Source: an uncultured Bacteroidota bacterium (lineage in GTDB: Bacteria; Bacteroidota; Bacteroidia; Bacteroidales; UBA932). Taken from it: a stretch of 64,000 bases of DNA. The stretch's first letter is position 1. Each line of letters begins with the position of its first letter. This document shows, piece after piece, positions 61,401 to 64,000 of the stretch. A program made the position numbers and the translations under genes. Where the stretch lies: NCBI GenBank assembly GCA_937901965.1, contig CALGSW010000002.1, positions 248,001 to 312,000 of the forward strand, written 5' to 3'. The notes under the pieces are model-generated. The model saw only the letters and a list, made by a program, of their open reading frames with translations, had not been told where the DNA came from and searched no databases.

Positions 61401-61700
61401 CTCAGGAAGGTAAGATTCGTCAATTCTTTTTACATTTTTGACCTCATCCACCTTGGTTATGCAAATGCGTCTGACTTTTCCGTCAACCAGCATTTCGCAT
61501 GCACCACATTTTCCAATGCCGCACTCCATTGTGCGCTCTCTGTTTTGAAGACTGTGTTTGTGAACAACTTTTCCGGCCTGATGCAGTGCTGCCGCAATCG
61601 TAAACCCTCTCTGACCGTTTATTTTCTGCCCTTCGAAGATGAATTCCACTCTATCCTCCGCAGGAATTGCCAGGATAGGATGCTCAGTAATTCTGTACAT
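58467..61700 (-). CDS. Multidomain FAD/iron-sulfur oxidoreductase (HcnABC-like fusion)
   Basis: A 1077-residue cytoplasmic protein. In order: an N-terminal [2Fe-2S] domain with Cys 60, 65, 68 and 80; an FAD/NAD Rossmann module (IIGAGPAGLAVREELNKAG); two [4Fe-4S]-type clusters (CLYGFACNPCSFAC and CVGCMRCVYQC); a BFD-type [2Fe-2S] domain (CHCEDVTVEKML, GPCRGSRC); and a C-terminal DAO-type flavin domain (IIAGGGIAGSSLFRYM). These parts occur as separate subunits in HcnABC and in opine or proline dehydrogenases; here they are one chain. It probably oxidises an amine or amino acid; the substrate is unknown. Confidence 0.8.
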   Translation of the reverse strand: MYRITEHPILAIPAEDRVEFIFEGQKINGQRGFTIAAALHQAGKVVHKHSLQNRERTMECGIGKCGACEMLVDGKVRRICITKVDEVKNVKRIDESYLPESTLLVESDGKEIKIRKTTVAIIGAGPAGLAVREELNKAGIQNLVIDNNSKIGGQFLMQTHQFFFFEKEKRFGGMRGFDIANTLAGDDHSGILLDSVVWDILEGKRLVIKDIAKQEISYVDAEHLVIATGAVPFMPAFKNDDLPGVYTAAVVQRMMNQELTMLGRKILTVGAGNIGYLTSYQAMQAGAQVKAIIEAMPREGGFPVQANRVRRLGIPVMTSHILLEAIPNADRTGVVGAIIAECENFKPIPGTEKLVEDIDCINICTGLIPDNQLFRKGVEIYGRHCHGVGDAVRIGEGTSAVLRGKQCAYEIQQDLGFRYNYNDYLAVSKEYIDSQQHPVRVIEEPFRPAPERMKEKGFVQIDCLYGFACNPCSFACEYGAITKSSTSTVPRIDFDKCVGCMRCVYQCPGLAIFGYQFNKNWVFLPIEYKADEGAEVFLVDNNGKKVGEGVIEKILKKENKTNVARVKAKGLAEEELLAVRGFIVKEKYPLPVQIKPLEGEHDAKTYICHCEDVTVEKMLAAIGERKVISSDELKHITRIGMGPCRGSRCVPRARMFLKPYGIEVIGEPTPRGPMSNLVTLGDMNPVGKSENIILPKGSKWVEKVPAIIAGGGIAGSSLFRYMAEAGMKPYLINDGLGSSWRNIAGGRPAFSLPALADIAKHNLEIFSKLNDRHSIDLKLIKYVGFVHDQATFDSLDMSRNWSDARMVEKRDFRKEISPYFNPSLDLYSHALITNDCWQANPGLTMDLVREIGRENGGKVLENTRLVDVQKEGNEYRVIVLTPDKEYAEYRTEIFINALGAEADKFAKKLGIETGLYPVKHQAFITKRLPMLGKDGANLDMLIDRRKYKGFSAVYGQQLAETGQIIGCASPAIDATETDKNLKINSREFIEIATEIFTNWIPQLSGVGFQAVWSGYYIEPRYIVDPELGLFTGMRGHGFMLSQYIAKLYVDYLQGKEVPEYFHDLKLSGKGLSEQAFK

Positions 61701-61719
61701 AGTTAAGTTTAAATTTGTT

Positions 61720-61727
61720 CAAATTTA
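61720..61727 (-). promoter_or_regulatory. -7 element of the oxidoreductase gene
   Basis: A minus-strand TAAATTTG, 19 bases before the ATG at 61700. No convincing -33 box. Confidence 0.5.
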
Positions 61728-61848
61728 GCTAAAATTTGAAATCGTAATTTTAAAATTACATATTTTTTACAGTTTGTACCAAAAAGCCATTTTTTGCTTG
61801 ATAAATGTAATATTTTAGCAGCGAAAACCAATTAAAACATAGGGAGAT

Positions 61849-62895
61849 ATGAAGAGAGTGATCTTTTTGGTTGCCATTCTGGCGGCAGGCTGCCAGGGCA
61901 TGACTTTAACTGAGGGGGGAAACGCCACCCTCACACTAAGCATCTTAAATGAAGATGTATCTACAAAAGCTTTTGTGCACCAGATACCGGACACAAATTT
62001 AATGACTCTTGTAATCAGCAAGGGGAATGACACCCTTTATAAAGGACTGTATGGTGATAAGCCATCCAAACTAACAATTCCTGCAGGTGAGTACAATGTT
62101 GATCTGTACAGCTACAAATTGCGAGAACCGGTGTTAGGCAGTCCATGTTGGGGTGATTCCAAACAAATTCTTCTGGAGAAGGATAAAACTACTGCCCTTT
62201 CATTGGTTTGCCGGCAACTAAGTGGTGGAGTGAAACTTGTTTTTACACAGGCATTTAAAAATAAATATGCCTGGTACACACCAGCTGTTTATAATGAATT
62301 CGGATCAGTGGACTACTTATATTCAGAAAATCGGTTTGTCTATTTAAAACCGGGCAAGTTTTTCATGAAGATAAAATGGGCTACTGATCCTGAAGGCCAC
62401 CTGCCGGTATTTACGAAAGTAATCAATCCTAATGACATGATTACTTTCAGTGTAGGATTGTCACCTGCGGATTCGGGTAAGGTAGGAGGCGGAATAGAGA
62501 TTGATACCATCTCAGTATGGAAAACAGACACAGTGTCTATAGATAGAATTGATGGCAGATCCGCAGAGAATGCATTAGAGCTTACAAGGTGGGAGGAGTT
62601 CATTACAATCAAAGCCTGGTTTAATGCATACATTGTTGGGACAGATGTTTCCCAGGATTCAGTAAAATTTGTTCCGCCATTTACGAAAAACAGCCATATT
62701 GCAATAGCATCAGACCCAAATGAGAGAAGAAGAGAGAAGATATTTGGTGCAAACTTATCAACTGTTTTGCAGCCTATGTGGGGGCTTGCAAACAATCCGG
62801 CAATGCTTGGGCAGAAGATAAAGATTAGAGGGACTTTTTCCAGATCTTATCTTGGTGGACCCGGAATGGGAACGACTTACGAAATTATTAAGTGA
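61849..62895 (+). CDS. Lipoprotein with DUF4493-like and DUF6359-like domains
   Basis: A 348-residue lipoprotein (signal VIFLVAILAAGCQG). The N-terminal half (LTLSILNEDVSTKAFV, LTIPAGEYNVDLYS) resembles DUF4493. The C-terminal ~110 residues (ALELTRWEEFITIKAWFNAY, NNPAMLGQKIKIRGTFSRSY) resemble the OB-fold-like DUF6359. Such proteins are Bacteroidetes envelope components of unknown function. It stands alone, with no clear operon partner. Confidence 0.75.
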   Translation: MKRVIFLVAILAAGCQGMTLTEGGNATLTLSILNEDVSTKAFVHQIPDTNLMTLVISKGNDTLYKGLYGDKPSKLTIPAGEYNVDLYSYKLREPVLGSPCWGDSKQILLEKDKTTALSLVCRQLSGGVKLVFTQAFKNKYAWYTPAVYNEFGSVDYLYSENRFVYLKPGKFFMKIKWATDPEGHLPVFTKVINPNDMITFSVGLSPADSGKVGGGIEIDTISVWKTDTVSIDRIDGRSAENALELTRWEEFITIKAWFNAYIVGTDVSQDSVKFVPPFTKNSHIAIASDPNERRREKIFGANLSTVLQPMWGLANNPAMLGQKIKIRGTFSRSYLGGPGMGTTYEIIK

Positions 62896-62944
62896 AATTG
62901 GTCAGTATTAATTTGATTGTTTCTCAATAATTCCTGAAATTATC

Positions 62945-62952
62945 TAAATTTG
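62945..62952 (+). promoter_or_regulatory. -7 element before the WbpD-like gene
   Basis: TAAATTTG ends only 4 bases before the ATG at 62957, implying a very short or absent leader. No TTG at the usual distance. Confidence 0.45.
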
Positions 62953-62956
62953 TTTC

Positions 62957-63547
62957 ATGGAAAAAGCGGAAATTAACTTCTTTGCACATGAGACTGCCGT
63001 AATAGATGATGGCTGTGAGATAGGTGAGGGTACAAAAATCTGGCACTTCTCACACATAATGGAGGGGTGTAAAATAGGCAAAAACTGCAACCTGGGGCAA
63101 AATGTGGTAATTTCACCCGGAGTTACTCTGGGAAACGGAGTGAAAGTTCAAAATAATGTATCTGTATATACAGGAGTGATCTGCGAGGACGATGTCTTTC
63201 TTGGTCCCTCCTGTGTTTTTACAAATGTTATGAATCCGCGCAGTGCGGTTAACAGAAAACACTCCTATTCACGTACGAAAGTGGGCAAAGGTGCTACTAT
63301 AGGGGCAAACGCAACAATAGTATGTGGCCATGATATTGGTGAATATGCATTCATAGGAGCAGGCGCGGTAGTGACAAAATCAGTTAAACCATATGCACTT
63401 ATTGTTGGTAATCCGGGTATTCAGATAGGCTGGATGAGCCGAATGGGTCACCGCCTTCAGTTTGATACCTCCGGCCACGCCCGATGTCCCGAAAGCGGCG
63501 AGCGATATATTCTTGCTCATGGTCATGTAGAGCTTGTAAATTCATAA
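62957..63547 (+). CDS. wbpD: WbpD/WlbB-type N-acetyltransferase
   Basis: A 196-residue hexapeptide acetyltransferase. The left-handed beta-helix begins HETAVIDDGCEIGEGTKIWH, followed by FTNVMNPRSAVNRKH. These are typical of WbpD/WlbB, which acetylate the 3-amino group of UDP-GlcNAc3NA for uronamide sugars. A WbpA-like partner might be the dehydrogenase at 36 kb, though the genes are far apart. Partner genes wbpB and wbpE are not in the window. Confidence 0.82.
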   Translation: MEKAEINFFAHETAVIDDGCEIGEGTKIWHFSHIMEGCKIGKNCNLGQNVVISPGVTLGNGVKVQNNVSVYTGVICEDDVFLGPSCVFTNVMNPRSAVNRKHSYSRTKVGKGATIGANATIVCGHDIGEYAFIGAGAVVTKSVKPYALIVGNPGIQIGWMSRMGHRLQFDTSGHARCPESGERYILAHGHVELVNS

Positions 63548-63589
63548 TGTCCGGCCTGAACGCGCCTAATTGCAGACAAACTCCTTCAG

Positions 63590-63740
63590 TTTACATCTGG
63601 CAATCTTACTGCACTCACAGAGTATTCCGCATAACTTCCGGAGTTCTCCTCCTCGCTCACTTCGTTCGCTGTGGCGGAGACTCCTTCAGTTATGCGGAAT
63701 ACTCTGTTGAAGGGAATGTAGTAAGATCTGCCAGAAATAG
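63590..63740. repeat. Family C hairpin element, copy 2
   Basis: Perfect 20-base inner arms ACAGAGTATTCCGCATAACT at 63617-63636 and 63688-63707, with outer CTGGCA...ATCTTACT arms also paired. The apex holds the same core as copy 1: CTCCTCGCTCACTTCGTTCG and CTGTGGCGGAGACTCC. The stems differ in sequence from copy 1 but still pair. Confidence 0.75.
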
Positions 63741-63754
63741 TGAAACACGGACGA

Positions 63755-63943
63755 CTGTAACTTGTTATCCGCGTGCGACTTGACACTTTATCCGAGGGGT
63801 GATCCCTCGGGTTGATTGTCATTACTCTCTTAATCTGACTGTTACAGCCGTGCGGGAGTTTGATCGCCAGTCGCAGAATTGCGGATAAACATCGTCTTCC
63901 GCAGATTTATATGGTGCTGCGCAGTATATACGGCCTTTGGCCG
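63755..63943. repeat. Family A composite element near the window end
   Basis: Outer CTGTAAC (63755-63761) and GTTACAG (63841-63847) enclose TTGACACTTTATCCGAGGGG and a partly decayed complement. The reversed tag GGTGCTGCGC (63913-63922) and hairpin CGGCC-TTT-GGCCG (63931-63943) follow. Confidence 0.7.
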
Positions 63944-63969
63944 ATAAGTGGGATTCCAGAGGTTGCGGT

Positions 63970-64000
63970 GTTGGGTGGGACAAACCTCCACCAACCTTGT
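63970..64000. repeat. Left end of a further family B element, cut by the window edge
   Basis: TTGGGTGGGACAAACCTCCA matches the terminal repeat of the copies at 32.3, 42.6 and 49.4 kb. The rest lies beyond the window. Confidence 0.6.

Overview
The window looks like a chromosome segment of a Bacteroidota (Bacteroidetes) bacterium, probably order Bacteroidales. The evidence is the TAnnTTTG -7 promoter element found upstream of many genes, a DUF4290 gene beside murA, an ftsK-lolA pair, a NUDIX-pyrE-SRPBCC group, a six-gene Na+-NQR operon and lipoproteins of DUF4493/DUF6359 type. The species cannot be named from the sequence. All coordinates, motifs and pairings were read by eye.

Region 1-19.3 kb (minus strand) is a surface-polysaccharide locus. 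A membrane-anchored PglF/CapD-type dehydratase, a Wza-like exporter with SLBB repeats and a Wzz-like chain-length protein lead into a UDP-L-FucNAc cassette (capE, capG and capF types). A CMP-legionaminic acid cassette follows (dehydratase, legC, legH, legI, legG and legF types). Then come a class III aminotransferase, an SDR, a CBS-nucleotidyltransferase and a glycosyltransferase cut by the window edge. The legionaminate part is visibly AT-richer than the exporter genes, which suggests an acquired cassette.

Region 19.4-22 kb (plus) holds a secreted phosphoesterase/beta-propeller protein and a UbiX-type flavin prenyltransferase. Region 22.2-31.7 kb (minus) is a five-gene, apparently uncharacterised cell-envelope operon: an LPP20-like lipoprotein, a transglutaminase-fold protein, a second LPP20-like secreted protein, a PEGA-repeat protein and a 1216-residue lipoprotein of about twelve repeats. 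Region 32.5-36 kb holds an ATPase, rplU-rpmA and a RAYT-type Y1 transposase embedded in palindromic repeats. Region 36.1-43.5 kb (plus) is a housekeeping operon: nucleotide-sugar dehydrogenase, NusG/UpxY-like factor, DUF4290, murA, ftsK and lolA. Region 43.6-49.2 kb holds a second Y1 transposase, a NUDIX gene, pyrE, an SRPBCC gene, a GH20 hexosaminidase and an rsmF-like methyltransferase. Region 50-55.9 kb (minus) is nqrABCDEF. The last part holds a UvrD/PcrA helicase, a 1077-residue multidomain FAD/iron-sulfur oxidoreductase, a lipoprotein and a WbpD-type acetyltransferase.

Two repeat phenomena stand out. First, intergenic gaps carry at least four families of palindromic elements: long palindromes of the GACACTTTA type, hairpin-plus-tag units ending GCGAAGCACCAAT that flank the transposase, nested inverted repeats with GGGTGGGACAAGC termini, and long hairpins. 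One terminal repeat supplies the start codon of lolA. Second, and most striking, five GC-rich insertions lie in frame inside conserved housekeeping genes (tviB-like dehydrogenase, murA, rsmF-like, and two in the helicase). All five can be folded into the same architecture, an outer stem enclosing three consecutive hairpins, although their sequences differ. This looks like an undescribed family of protein-coding palindromic elements and is the best candidate for a new system here.
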